Source of the DNA: Sphingobacterium corticibacterium | GTDB taxonomy: Bacteria > Bacteroidota > Bacteroidia > Sphingobacteriales > Sphingobacteriaceae | Reading direction: 5' to 3' | Assembly: GCF_004208525.1 (NCBI RefSeq) | Contig: NZ_SGIT01000001.1 | Location: 1,302,001 to 1,366,000 of the forward strand | Length of the DNA: 64,000 nucleotides | Shown: one piece after another, positions 7,412-16,277 of the stretch | Numbering within the stretch: position 1 is the stretch's first letter | Layout of the letters: the number at the start of each line of letters is the position of its first letter | Notes under the pieces: model-generated | The model's database searches: none | The model's input: the letters and a program-made list of their open reading frames with translations, nothing else | Told to the model about the DNA's origin: nothing | Made by a program: the position numbers and the translations under genes

Positions 7412-8241
7412 AAAAATACAAATATCCAAGTGTATTAACGATTGCCGGATTTGACGGCAGCGGCGGCGCGGGAATTCAGGCAGATATTAAGACTATTTCT
7501 GCCTTGGGCTGTTATGCTACATCTGTGTTAACTGCCCTGCCCGTACAGAACACGCAGGGCGTTAAAAGTATATTTCCGATTCCTATCGAAGCAGTAGCAG
7601 AACAATTAGACACTATCATGGAAGACATCGTGCCTGATGCCATAAAGATAGGAATGGTACATACTCCTCACCTTGTTGATACCATCGTCGCTGTATTGGA
7701 GAAATATCCAGACATCCCGGTGGTTTTTGATCCTGTCATGGTCGCTACCAGCGGACACCGTCTTATCGAAGAGCAAACCATTGACGCAATCATTAAAAAA
7801 CTTCTTCCACTTTCAGCGCTTATTACCCCTAATATGGACGAAGCAGCCATTATTGCTAAAATGAAAGTCGAAACCTTAAAAGATATGGAACTCGCCGGCA
7901 AGAGCATAAAGCAATTGGGCGGTAAAAATATGCTGCTAAAAGGAGGTCATCAAAAAACGGAGACGATTACTTCTCTCTTATTGGATGAAGAAAACAACTG
8001 TCATTCTTTTGAATTTAACAAGATTGAAACCAATAATACACACGGTTCTGGATGCACCTTATCCTCCGCCATTGCGTCGTATATGGCTCAAGGCAAAGAA
8101 TTATTTGAAGCTGTAAAGCTCGGACAACAGTATGTTTTTAATGCTATTCAATCCGGTGCCGATACGCAAACCGGAAAGGGAAACGGTCCGTTGAATCACT
8201 TTTTTAATCCTCAAAAACTCCTTAAAAATGAAATGGTCTGA
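7408..8241 (+). CDS. thiD: Hydroxymethylpyrimidine/phosphomethylpyrimidine kinase
   Basis: ThiD phosphorylates HMP twice to HMP-pyrophosphate, the substrate of ThiE. The 277-residue ribokinase-fold protein carries TIAGFDGSGGAGIQADIKT near residue 11, the GCYATSVLTALPVQNTQGV block near 34, DPVMVATSGHRL near 110 and the nucleotide-binding end NNTHGSGCTLSSAIAS near 211 with the active-site GSGC. It overlaps thiE by 4 bp and tenA by 14 bp. No de novo HMP gene (thiC) is present here, so the enzyme is probably fed by salvaged HMP. Confidence 0.95.
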   Translation: MKKYKYPSVLTIAGFDGSGGAGIQADIKTISALGCYATSVLTALPVQNTQGVKSIFPIPIEAVAEQLDTIMEDIVPDAIKIGMVHTPHLVDTIVAVLEKYPDIPVVFDPVMVATSGHRLIEEQTIDAIIKKLLPLSALITPNMDEAAIIAKMKVETLKDMELAGKSIKQLGGKNMLLKGGHQKTETITSLLLDEENNCHSFEFNKIETNNTHGSGCTLSSAIASYMAQGKELFEAVKLGQQYVFNAIQSGADTQTGKGNGPLNHFFNPQKLLKNEMV

Positions 8242-8893
8242 ACAGGCATGGAAATCGATAGAAGCAATTTATTTGTCTATCCTCAAAATGCCTTTTATCA
8301 AAGAACTATCCAATGGTACACTCCCCCAAAACAAGTTTCAGTTTTATATGATGCAAGACTCCTTATATCTGGAACATTTTGGACGAGCACTTGCTTTAAT
8401 CGGAGCCAAAGCCGACGACATTATTGATGCTCTAACTTATATGCGTTTTGCAGAAAATGCTATTGTAGTCGAGAATGCATTACATGAATTTTATTTTATG
8501 GATTTTGGAATATCTGACAAAGGAAGTATTCAACCTGTCTGTCATCATTATATTCATTTCTTAAAGAGTACGGCTGCATTTGAAGTCGCTGAAATTGCCA
8601 TGGCGGCAACTCTTCCTTGTTTTTGGATTTATAAAAATGTCGGAGATCATATCATAGCGAATCACCGCTCTTCCGATAATCCTTACCAGAAATGGATTCA
8701 AACCTATGGCGGGGAAGATTTTGCCTTGGCCGTAAAAAATGCCGTTGCTATTTGTGATCGAGTAGCCGAAAGTGCAACAGCATCCACGAGAACGCGAATG
8801 ACAGAAGCATTTATTACGGCTTCTCGTATGGAATATAAATTTTGGGACGCTGCGTATAAATTGAAAACATGGGAATCGGAATCGGAATTGTAA
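8228..8893 (+). CDS. tenA: Aminopyrimidine aminohydrolase / thiaminase II (TenA)
   Basis: TenA hydrolyses aminomethylpyrimidine breakdown products of thiamine to HMP, feeding ThiD. The all-helical 221-residue protein contains the features expected of classical, Cys-type TenA: Asp44 in MMQDSLYL, and Cys131 in AATLPCFWIYKNVG as the nucleophile. It is the last gene of the riboswitch-controlled operon and begins 14 bp inside thiD. No transporter follows it. Confidence 0.93.
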   Translation: MKWSEQAWKSIEAIYLSILKMPFIKELSNGTLPQNKFQFYMMQDSLYLEHFGRALALIGAKADDIIDALTYMRFAENAIVVENALHEFYFMDFGISDKGSIQPVCHHYIHFLKSTAAFEVAEIAMAATLPCFWIYKNVGDHIIANHRSSDNPYQKWIQTYGGEDFALAVKNAVAICDRVAESATASTRTRMTEAFITASRMEYKFWDAAYKLKTWESESEL

Positions 8894-8957
8894 TTGATTT
8901 AATTTACTGAAACATTTTCTCCTTTCCAATTGTTAGCTTAAAAACAAAAGGATCAAT

Positions 8958-9419
8958 ATGTTAGAAAAAATAAACGATCTGCCCGAACATGTTTTCGGAG
9001 TGAGAGCTAAGGGCGAAGTGACAGGCGAAGACCTCAAAACGGTACTGCTACCTGGTCTGGAAGAGCTGTCTCATAAGTTTAATAAAATCCATTACCTGCT
9101 GGTGTTGGATACCGATGTAAAAAACTTTACCACATCAGCATGGATACAGGATATGCTGGCCGGTATAAAACATCTTTCGGAGTGGAAAAAAATAGGTATT
9201 GTGACCGACCAAAAAGGTGTTCGAAAATTCACCGATATGTTCAGTGTAGTAGCTCCTGGGGAAGCCCGGGGATTCCGGCACCATCAATTGAAACAAGCAA
9301 TCGCATGGGTATCGGCCGAAGATGGTCAAACTAAGGCTAAAGTACAACTATCATTTAAAAAAATTGCCATGATCACTTTGGGGGCGGTATTGATAGCTCG
9401 ACTTTTCAGGAAACGGTAA
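8958..9419 (+). CDS. SpoIIAA-like STAS domain protein with a C-terminal membrane anchor
   Basis: This 153-residue protein resembles the SpoIIAA-like/STAS family (PF11964): an EVTGEDLKTVLLPGLEEL helix near residue 20, a beta strand IHYLLVLDTDV and a WKKIGIVTDQKGVRKFTDMF segment near 77 are the usual landmarks. The last 20 residues are hydrophobic and end with a basic RLFRKR, suggesting a C-terminal membrane helix, which is not usual for the family. Function is unknown. It lies 64 bp after tenA and could be read from the same message. RNA copy B follows it. Confidence 0.7.
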   Translation: MLEKINDLPEHVFGVRAKGEVTGEDLKTVLLPGLEELSHKFNKIHYLLVLDTDVKNFTTSAWIQDMLAGIKHLSEWKKIGIVTDQKGVRKFTDMFSVVAPGEARGFRHHQLKQAIAWVSAEDGQTKAKVQLSFKKIAMITLGAVLIARLFRKR

Positions 9420-9500
9420 TCAACAACAAAAGTTAGGGTCATTTTGTTAAGAGATGTTAAATACACATCGCGATGATACGAAAGGCATGCAAAATGCTGT

Positions 9501-9579
9501 TATAATAGTACTTCATAATTTAGGTTAATAATTGGTTAGTTAGTAGAAATCCTGAAGCTCCCCGCTTCAGGATTTTTTT
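9501..9579 (+). ncRNA. Small RNA-like unit, copy B of a four-copy family
   Basis: The unit has a -7-like TATAATAG (9501-9508), then CATAATTTAGG (9514-9524), TTAATAATTGGTTAG (9525-9539) and a terminator with a perfect stem 9547-9558/9564-9575 around TCCCC, followed by TTTTTTT. The terminator differs from copy A by one compensating-type change: GAAGC/GCTTC here, GAGGC/GCTTC in copy A. Upstream TGTTAAATACACA at 9455 also matches copy A at nearly the same spacing (46 versus 45 nt to the box). The remaining gap to 9706 holds no gene that I can see. Confidence 0.58.
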
Positions 9580-9706
9580 AATATGGCTTAGTCGGCATAG
9601 ACTCCAACTAGGACTAAATCAGAACTCATTAAATATTTTGGCAACGTAAAAAGGATGGAAGAATAGAAAAAAAACTATAAATTAGAGGTATTAATTCTTT
9701 GAAAAT

Positions 9707-10084
9707 ATGTTACATATAATTGCTATAATTTTGACCATACTTGTCACTATAGAACATGTATATATTCTCTGGATGGAGATGTTTGCATGGGAAACCGCGG
9801 GTAAGAAAGCTTTCGGAAAGTCACTACCTCCTGAATTATTCAAACCAACAAAAGGATTGGCGGCAAACCAGGGACTATACAATGGTTTTCTGGTTGCAGG
9901 ATTGGTATGGTCATTTTTAATCAATGATCCGGTATGGTCATTTAATGTACGGGTATTTTTCCTAGGGTGTATTATAGTTGCTGCTATTTACGGAGGAGCT
10001 ACTTCTTCCAGAAGTATCATCGTTAAACAAGGGTTGCCTGCCATCTTTGCAATGATTTTTGTATTACTGGCATATTATTTATAA
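9707..10084 (+). CDS. DUF1304 family membrane protein
   Basis: The protein has 125 residues with four hydrophobic segments (about residues 2-22, 62-77, 84-101 and 106-124). The family pattern is visible: EHVYILWMEMFAWETAGKKAFG near residue 16 and AANQGLYNGFLVAGLVW near 52. DUF1304 proteins are small integral membrane proteins of unknown function found across bacteria. It has its own spacing and probably its own promoter (TAAATTAG, about 25 bp before the start). It converges with the ECF sigma gene at 10099 with only 14 bp between the stop codons. Confidence 0.85.
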   Translation: MLHIIAIILTILVTIEHVYILWMEMFAWETAGKKAFGKSLPPELFKPTKGLAANQGLYNGFLVAGLVWSFLINDPVWSFNVRVFFLGCIIVAAIYGGATSSRSIIVKQGLPAIFAMIFVLLAYYL

Positions 10085-10098
10085 AAACTCCAATTATT

Positions 10099-10677
10099 TT
10101 ATTGGCAGACCAAACAGCAGAAAAACACATAAACAAGAACGTTCTTACTTTTAAAAATTTGCTTTAGGGTAGATATCGCTTTTGACCGTGCAAAATATAC
10201 GTTGCTCTGTGTCGTATGGAGTTGGGCACAGATTTCATCCACATTAAGACCTTCTAAGTACGTCATTTTGAATATGGCAGCCTGTTGCTCGGGTAGTTTT
10301 TCTAATTCTGCAATCACCAACTGGATTAACTCGACGCGGATTATCCTGGTCATGACATCATCGTCTGCCATTGCCATTTCTTCTTCTATCTCTACGTCTG
10401 AATATCTTCTATATTGTGGGGAATCAAGGTAGTCGTAACAGGCATTACGCGTTGTAATAAATAAAAAGGCTTTTATATTAGATTCCTTTACCACCTTATC
10501 CCTTCGCTGCCAAAGTTTAAAAAATGCATCGGATACAATTTCTTCAGCTATCTCTTTATTCCGGATGATGGAATGGGCAAAGAAACGTAATTCCTTACCA
10601 TATCTAGTCATCAGATATTTTAGAGCAGATTCCCTGCCATTTTTAAAATCTTGAAAATATCCAATGTCGTTTTTCAT
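10099..10677 (-). CDS. ECF RNA polymerase sigma factor (RpoE-like)
   Basis: The 192-residue protein has sigma region 2 (YGKELRFFAHSIIRNKEIAEEIVSDAFFKLWQRRD near residue 26) and region 4 (LEKLPEQQAAIFKMTYLEGLNVDEICAQLHTTQSNVYFARSKAISTLKQ near 125). It belongs to the Bacteroidota type that pairs with FecR. The last 15 residues are an unusual hydrophobic, three-Cys tail, VLVYVFFCCLVCQ. It sits downstream of the SusC/D locus, separated from it by a terminator at 10724-10764, so it needs its own promoter. It most likely works with the FecR at 19907-21112. Confidence 0.9.
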   Translation of the reverse strand: MKNDIGYFQDFKNGRESALKYLMTRYGKELRFFAHSIIRNKEIAEEIVSDAFFKLWQRRDKVVKESNIKAFLFITTRNACYDYLDSPQYRRYSDVEIEEEMAMADDDVMTRIIRVELIQLVIAELEKLPEQQAAIFKMTYLEGLNVDEICAQLHTTQSNVYFARSKAISTLKQIFKSKNVLVYVFFCCLVCQ

Positions 10678-10723
10678 GGAAAGCTTAATCTAGGTTCACA
10701 ACGAGCTAACTGCTAAATATAGC

Positions 10724-10764
10724 AAAAATTTGATTGGAAGCATTGGACTCCAATCAAATTTTTT
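10724..10764. terminator. Bidirectional hairpin terminator between the PUL and the sigma gene
   Basis: AAAATTTGATTGGA (10725-10738) pairs with TCCAATCAAATTTT (10749-10762), followed by T-rich sequence on both strands. On the minus strand it ends the long susC-to-esterase transcript before the sigma gene. Confidence 0.75.
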
Positions 10765-10782
10765 CTTTGTTGTTTTTTGCGT

Positions 10783-12279
10783 CTATCTCTCTTCCTCCGG
10801 GTCTGCCCAAGCATACGTTTTGAAAACACTAACGGGTAATCCGCTGTTGCTTACCAGATTGCTGATCTTGGTATAGCTCCACCCCAGTCTCGCCGCTAGA
10901 GGATTGGGCACATGAGATGATGTCAACATGATCTTGTTGCCGACAATCACTGCATCAGCAGGATAAAACACTTTATCCACACCCGCTATCTCAAACTGTG
11001 AAGGGTTCAAACCATCTTTGGTTTTCAATCCTGTGGAAGCAAATTGAAAATCAATGACCAACTTGTTGCCATCAACAGTAAATCCATCAAAAATAGGTGA
11101 ACGGTCGCCGTCTGCTTTTTTATAATGCGCTGCTAATGCTAGATATGCAAATCTCAGTCCCACATCTTTTTTATTCTTAGGATGAACATCATCTAAATCT
11201 GCAATATCATCATTACAGATAATACCACTATTTGCTATACGTTTGCTAGCTTGAAGCTGTGCAAAGCGCATATTTGGGTTAGCATAATTCGTCTGGAAAT
11301 TATACATACGCTTGTATGGACAAATTTGTGCAATGTAAAAAGGGAAGTCGTTGGCTTCTTTGTTCCATAGGGCTCTCCAGCTCTCGGCTAATGTTTCCAG
11401 CAAGTCGGGATAATAAGAAGGATTGTCCATGTTGGCCTCTCCTTGGTACCAAATAGCCCCTGCGATGGGGATTTCGCGTATGGGATAAATCATCGCGTTG
11501 TACGCAGCGCCAATTTTGTAAGGTGAGAATGGATCTGCCCGCGGTTGTTTGTCTTGCAGCAATGCAAATTCCCTTACAGATGGGGTGGCGAGTACAGCAC
11601 TACGTTCGGCCCATACCTCTCCGGTAGTATCACCCCAACTTGCGTTGATAATACCTATCGGCACCTGAAGAGACTGACGCAACTGCTTAGCAAAATAGTA
11701 TCCAACTGCGCTAAACCACTCCAAAGAGCTGGGGGAACATTTCTGCCAGGTGGCATTCCATTTATCGGTAGGGACATCGGCCTGCACCTGTGGTAGATTC
11801 AATAAACGAACCCCATTGGAAGCATCTGCTTTGACTATCTCATCCAACCCGCCTAGTACCTCTTTCATCGGGTACCACATATTGGACTGCCCGGAACATA
11901 ACCACACTTCTCCAATCAAAATGTCATTAAATTCCAAACTATTTTTTCCGGAGATCTTGATCGTCTGTGCTTCAAAACTCCCGGCGGGTGTCCGAATGGA
12001 TTTGGACCATCTCCCGTCCTGATCGACCTCAACCTCGTGTATGTCCGCCTTATTCCAGCTTGTGGTAATCGTAACATACTGTCCTGGAGTACCCCGCCCA
12101 GCTACAATAAAGGGACTATTTTGCTGTAATACCATATTCTTTTGAAGATTGCTATTAACTTCCAATATAGCAGACGCAGCTTTGTCAGATGGTGTAGGGA
12201 TATCCTGTCCGCCTGAATCAGAACACCCGAAAACAAACATCCAACAGCATAACCCAAAGAAAATCTTTCTATTTATCAT
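10783..12279 (-). CDS. Sialate O-acetylesterase-like SGNH esterase (lipoprotein)
   Basis: Signal peptide with lipobox VFGC (Cys19) marks a lipoprotein. The SGNH-hydrolase nucleophile block GEVWLCSGQSNMWYP places the catalytic Ser at about residue 132. AIWYQGEANMD near 280 and the DDVHPKNKKDVGLR motif near 365, which supplies Asp and His, complete the triad. Before the hydrolase domain is a jelly-roll-like segment (NMVLQQNSPFIVAGRG), as usual in this family. In Bacteroidota sugar loci such enzymes often remove acetyl groups from plant or host glycans and not only from sialic acid. Last enzyme of the locus, 10 bp downstream of the glycosidase gene. Confidence 0.85.
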   Translation of the reverse strand: MINRKIFFGLCCWMFVFGCSDSGGQDIPTPSDKAASAILEVNSNLQKNMVLQQNSPFIVAGRGTPGQYVTITTSWNKADIHEVEVDQDGRWSKSIRTPAGSFEAQTIKISGKNSLEFNDILIGEVWLCSGQSNMWYPMKEVLGGLDEIVKADASNGVRLLNLPQVQADVPTDKWNATWQKCSPSSLEWFSAVGYYFAKQLRQSLQVPIGIINASWGDTTGEVWAERSAVLATPSVREFALLQDKQPRADPFSPYKIGAAYNAMIYPIREIPIAGAIWYQGEANMDNPSYYPDLLETLAESWRALWNKEANDFPFYIAQICPYKRMYNFQTNYANPNMRFAQLQASKRIANSGIICNDDIADLDDVHPKNKKDVGLRFAYLALAAHYKKADGDRSPIFDGFTVDGNKLVIDFQFASTGLKTKDGLNPSQFEIAGVDKVFYPADAVIVGNKIMLTSSHVPNPLAARLGWSYTKISNLVSNSGLPVSVFKTYAWADPEEER

Positions 12280-12289
12280 ATTTTGTTTG

Positions 12290-13786
12290 TTATTGCATCG
12301 TGGTAATCAATATAACGGAACGACCTGGTAACTGAACCGTGAAAGCATCATCTTGATGCAGATCGATATCCTCAACGCTGTTAGGGATAGCAAATCCTTT
12401 GCTATCTTTCGCGCCTTCGAAACTGGCCCCATCTCCCGCTATATACTGATATACTTTTGCGCCTTGGAGATGTAAACGTTCTTCGGCTTTCAGATGAAGG
12501 GTATAACTTGAAGCATGGGAATTTACCAAAGCGATAGTAGTGCGTCCGTCTTTCTTGGCACTGACAGCTTGTAAACCTTTTTTTTCAGGAACATCAACCG
12601 GATAAATCGTGCTTCCATTTGGAAAATACCGACATAATAAAGACATGGGATAAAACCATGGACGAATAGCCTCGTCTGCCGAGCTACCAAATTTTTCTTC
12701 GCCGAATATATTCCAAAAGCCCCAGCGCTTTAATTTATCACCATTATCACTATACATGGCATCATCCATATTCCATAGGATCACGCCATCGTATCCGGCG
12801 AGCATATTCTGTACCACGGCATCAGCTACATCCACGCCATAAAAAGCATCATAGATCATCATGTTGGAGTCATCTCCCGCGAAAGGGTCGTCTGCAATCC
12901 GGGCTACATTGGTTATCCCATGCGCGGAATTTGGATTGTACTTGAACCCGAGTTCGCCCATGATCATCGCCTTGCCGTCAGGAACAATACTGCGATAATG
13001 TGCAATCACTTTACGATAGGAACCGCCTTTGACCTGATCGTCGGTAGGATACGAATGGATATCATAGGCCTGTATCTTATCTCCGAAATAAGCAGCCGGA
13101 CGTGTAATCCAATCGCTTAAGCTCGTATCATTCCAGATAGCGACGTCTGGCGCAATGACTTCTATACGATTGTTCAGCCCCTTGGCCTCCATCAAGGATA
13201 ATAGCTGTTCATAGGTGCGTTGCCAGAGGCTATAATCTCCTCCAATAGAAGACCAATCTCCTGCGGGCTCATTACACATATTGTAATACTTAAGGCAAGT
13301 ATAGCCTCGTGTATCTAGTAAATATTTTAAAAAATCGGTAGAGCGTTCCAACCAAGCTGCGTCGACTTCACCATTTGGTAAGGCTTCTTCTCCCCATTCG
13401 CCATACATGACCTGTATACCATTCTCCTGGCAAAAATCCAGAATCCTAAATAATACGCCCTCGCTTATCGCTGGGGAATAAACCCCATTTTGATAATAAT
13501 TCCATCCTTGGGAAGCCATGATCCGCACTAAACCAGGCCGTAGAAATTGTACCCGTTCTTCCAGTACTTCCCAATCTTTTGCATTGAAAGTGGAGGATCC
13601 TGTCCAACGTAAGATATTATCATATCCGCCCCACTGTGGGCCGATACCAACAAAAGGAATAGCACTTACCGGTGTGGACCGGATGATGAGATCATTGTTT
13701 ATATTCTTTGGATTCATCGACGTATCTTGACAACCAAATGTTGCACTGATAAACATGACTAAACAGATAACGATATGTATTTTCAT
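12290..13786 (-). CDS. Clan GH-A glycoside hydrolase (lipoprotein)
   Basis: Lipobox TFGC gives Cys19. The (beta/alpha)8 barrel is indicated by YYNMCNEPAG, with Glu173 the probable acid/base in NEP, and AMIMGELGF with Glu278 the probable nucleophile. LVRIMASQGWNYY near residue 86 and VILWNMDDAMY near 335 fit strands of a cellulase-like or GH39/GH5-like enzyme. A C-terminal beta domain (about 400-498) resembles those of GH39/GH30 enzymes. Substrate cannot be named. It is between the SusE-like lipoprotein and the esterase in one operon, so it probably cuts a glycan captured by SusC/D. Confidence 0.75.
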   Translation of the reverse strand: MKIHIVICLVMFISATFGCQDTSMNPKNINNDLIIRSTPVSAIPFVGIGPQWGGYDNILRWTGSSTFNAKDWEVLEERVQFLRPGLVRIMASQGWNYYQNGVYSPAISEGVLFRILDFCQENGIQVMYGEWGEEALPNGEVDAAWLERSTDFLKYLLDTRGYTCLKYYNMCNEPAGDWSSIGGDYSLWQRTYEQLLSLMEAKGLNNRIEVIAPDVAIWNDTSLSDWITRPAAYFGDKIQAYDIHSYPTDDQVKGGSYRKVIAHYRSIVPDGKAMIMGELGFKYNPNSAHGITNVARIADDPFAGDDSNMMIYDAFYGVDVADAVVQNMLAGYDGVILWNMDDAMYSDNGDKLKRWGFWNIFGEEKFGSSADEAIRPWFYPMSLLCRYFPNGSTIYPVDVPEKKGLQAVSAKKDGRTTIALVNSHASSYTLHLKAEERLHLQGAKVYQYIAGDGASFEGAKDSKGFAIPNSVEDIDLHQDDAFTVQLPGRSVILITTMQ

Positions 13787-13813
13787 TTTATTTTCGTTTT
13801 TGAGATTTGTGGT

Positions 13814-14767
13814 CTATTCTGAAATTTTCTTAATCTGTACCCAGTACTTTTTTGCATTCTCGACAAATCTTTCTCTGTCTTTATAGATATCGATCCATAT
13901 GAACGTCTGTTCGAGTTCGAATTCGAAAGCTTTGTCTTGTATGGTTATGGAATTGTTATAATCGTCAAGTGTGATAGTCCCGCTGCCTATTAACTTCGCT
14001 GTTGATACTAAGGATGCGGAGGAGAAACTAATCGTTCCTTGTTTGGAATTTCGTTTCCAGTTACCTTCACCAATCGGGATTTTCCGGTACTTGCTATTGA
14101 CATTGATGGGAATCTTAGCCCCATCAGGATCATCTATAAAAGTAAAATCAGCATACCCTTGATCCGGGCCGGCGTGATTGATGACCTTACCGTAAGCATC
14201 TCCATCTTCGGTAATGCCCTCTAACGTAAAAGTCAATGTATTATCATACTCTGCAATAGGTCCTGTCCCATCCGTGTTCCAATTCCAGCTGCGCTCGGCC
14301 ATACTGACATGGGCTGCGGCACCACCATACTCCGGCCAGGCACCACCATACACGGATAATGTCGATATCTGCCAGGTACCGACCAACTCATCAGAGAATG
14401 GAATATAAGATATCTTCCAAACCCTATCCTGCCCAGATTTTGAAGTCACTTTGATCTGGGCGGTCTGCTGATCGTCAAAAGTCAACACTTGGTCCTTGAT
14501 TACATCTGAAGATGCGCCGTAGGACAATTCGAGCTCTTTGATCTTTATGCTTTTGGAATCGCCAGCAGTTTGGTTATACATGAAAGTGATCAAACCATTC
14601 TGGTTCTCATCTCTTCTGATTGTTGCGTTTCCAACTTGATTCTCAAAGGTAATAAGAAGAATAGCCCGCTCATTGTTCCATTCCTCGTTACGTATCTCTT
14701 TCATCAAATCTTTTTGACAAGAAACGAGCGTAAACATCATCAAAACTATTATCAATTGTGTTTTCAT
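13814..14767 (-). CDS. Surface lipoprotein of the SusE/F-position type
   Basis: Lipobox LVSC sets Cys17. Residues of about 30-130 look like a DUF5018-type Ig-like domain (repeated beta strands ending in a GQDRVWKISY strand). The rest has GTWQISTLSVYGG near residue 149, the kind of 'lipocalin-like' strand seen in many Bacteroidota lipoproteins, and a Trp-rich stretch that could bind sugar. It occupies the place of SusE/SusF right after susD (3-bp gap), so a glycan-binding role at the cell surface is inferred from position. Confidence 0.6.
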   Translation of the reverse strand: MKTQLIIVLMMFTLVSCQKDLMKEIRNEEWNNERAILLITFENQVGNATIRRDENQNGLITFMYNQTAGDSKSIKIKELELSYGASSDVIKDQVLTFDDQQTAQIKVTSKSGQDRVWKISYIPFSDELVGTWQISTLSVYGGAWPEYGGAAAHVSMAERSWNWNTDGTGPIAEYDNTLTFTLEGITEDGDAYGKVINHAGPDQGYADFTFIDDPDGAKIPINVNSKYRKIPIGEGNWKRNSKQGTISFSSASLVSTAKLIGSGTITLDDYNNSITIQDKAFEFELEQTFIWIDIYKDRERFVENAKKYWVQIKKISE

Positions 14768-14770
14768 AAT

Positions 14771-16267
14771 TTAAATTCTTGGTATATTGGGATTGAGATC
14801 TAGTTCTTTTTGCGGAATAGGATAATAAGCCGCTTGCTCTTCGGAAATCCCTGAAGCGGCAGCGCGCGGATCTGTATTAACAACCACTGCCTTTCGTCTT
14901 AAATCGTGCAACCTCTTGCCTTCAAATGCAAGCTCAAAGCTCCGCTCGTTGAACACCGCATTACGAAAATCGGCGAGATTTAAACTTGATGGCAGATCGT
15001 CCAATCCTGCGCGATGACGTATCGCGTTGACCCAATGATATCCCTCCTGTGTAGGACCAACTGCTTCGGCATATATAAGTGCAACTTCTGAAAATCGAAT
15101 TAAAAATGGCCGTGTACTGGATTTGACGCCTACAAAGTCTGGGTCTATATATTTTCGTGTCAAAAAATAATCATTTAGTTCTGAAGCACTTCCGTCTTCC
15201 TTCGTATAGAAACGCTTCGCCATTAACTCGGTCTTACGTTTATCGGAAGCATCGAAACTATTTGCAAACAATTCGGTGGTCATAAATACACCCCATCCCA
15301 TATTAGTCGATTTGGTATAGGTTCCATCTGGATTGGCAAACCACAAACTTGTACCATTCTTGTAGGGAATGAACATCTTGTCTATGGAAGAGAAATTACC
15401 CTCGTCTACGCCGCTTTTGTCCATAGACATGATAAAAATATGTTCAGGGCCATCCGGTTTACGGGTATCATAGATACTAATCAGATCTGGCGACAAGCCA
15501 TATGTAGATTGATCATAGAGCACCTTTCGAGACCATTCTGCAGCGTACTGATACATCTGTGCAATATCCTTGTTCATTTCCTTATAACCGTTAACCTGAT
15601 TTTCCTTGGAAGAAGCAATGCTGAGGTATACTTTAGCTAACAGAGCCTGTGCCGCTACTTTGTCTACTCGCCCTACGACCCGTCTGACAGACATTCTTTT
15701 TTCGGCTTCCAAACAGTCATTTATAATAAAATCGTATAATTCATCAAAATCTTTAGGCATAGGTGCTATCGTCTGTAAAGCAGATGTAATAGATCCTTTA
15801 TGAAGGGGCACTAATCCATAGATTTGTATAAGATGATAATAATTCCAGGCCCGTAGAAAGTAGGCTTCGCCTAATATACTGGATTTAAAGTCTTCGCTAA
15901 GATTACTATTTATAACATTGTCGATGACTGCATTGGCTCTATTTATAGCAATATAGCAGTATTTGTAATAGAGTTCCAATTGCTCATTCTCACGAAATAA
16001 AGCATAGTCCCAACGATTGATCTCCTGCGAACCAAAACCCTCCTCGCCTTTTACATCACAGCTTTCCGTAGCTAACTCATTAATATAGAATATAGCCCGT
16101 ACGTACTCATTGTAGGAAAAGGTATTGTAAGCATAAAAAAGAGCTGATTCGGCATCTTCATTTGTTTTGTAAAAATTTTCTTCTGAATAGAAACCATAGG
16201 GTTCTTCTTCAAGATCGCATCCCATAAACATGGAGCATATGATCAATAATATTAAATATCTGTACAT
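14771..16267 (-). CDS. susD: SusD-like glycan-binding lipoprotein
   Basis: I chose the start at 16267, which gives signal peptide MYRYLILLIICSMFMGC with lipid Cys17. The frame is open to 16300, but this extension would overlap susC. The protein has the RagB/SusD landmarks: FYSEENFYKTNEDAESALFYAYN near residue 26, AYFLRAWNYYHLIQIYGLVPLH near 137 and C-terminal NAVFNERSFELAFEGKRLHDLRR. SusD caps the SusC barrel and binds the target glycan. It begins 10 bp after susC ends, typical for the pair. Confidence 0.93.
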   Translation of the reverse strand: MYRYLILLIICSMFMGCDLEEEPYGFYSEENFYKTNEDAESALFYAYNTFSYNEYVRAIFYINELATESCDVKGEEGFGSQEINRWDYALFRENEQLELYYKYCYIAINRANAVIDNVINSNLSEDFKSSILGEAYFLRAWNYYHLIQIYGLVPLHKGSITSALQTIAPMPKDFDELYDFIINDCLEAEKRMSVRRVVGRVDKVAAQALLAKVYLSIASSKENQVNGYKEMNKDIAQMYQYAAEWSRKVLYDQSTYGLSPDLISIYDTRKPDGPEHIFIMSMDKSGVDEGNFSSIDKMFIPYKNGTSLWFANPDGTYTKSTNMGWGVFMTTELFANSFDASDKRKTELMAKRFYTKEDGSASELNDYFLTRKYIDPDFVGVKSSTRPFLIRFSEVALIYAEAVGPTQEGYHWVNAIRHRAGLDDLPSSLNLADFRNAVFNERSFELAFEGKRLHDLRRKAVVVNTDPRAAASGISEEQAAYYPIPQKELDLNPNIPRI

Positions 16268-16277
16268 ATCAAAAATT

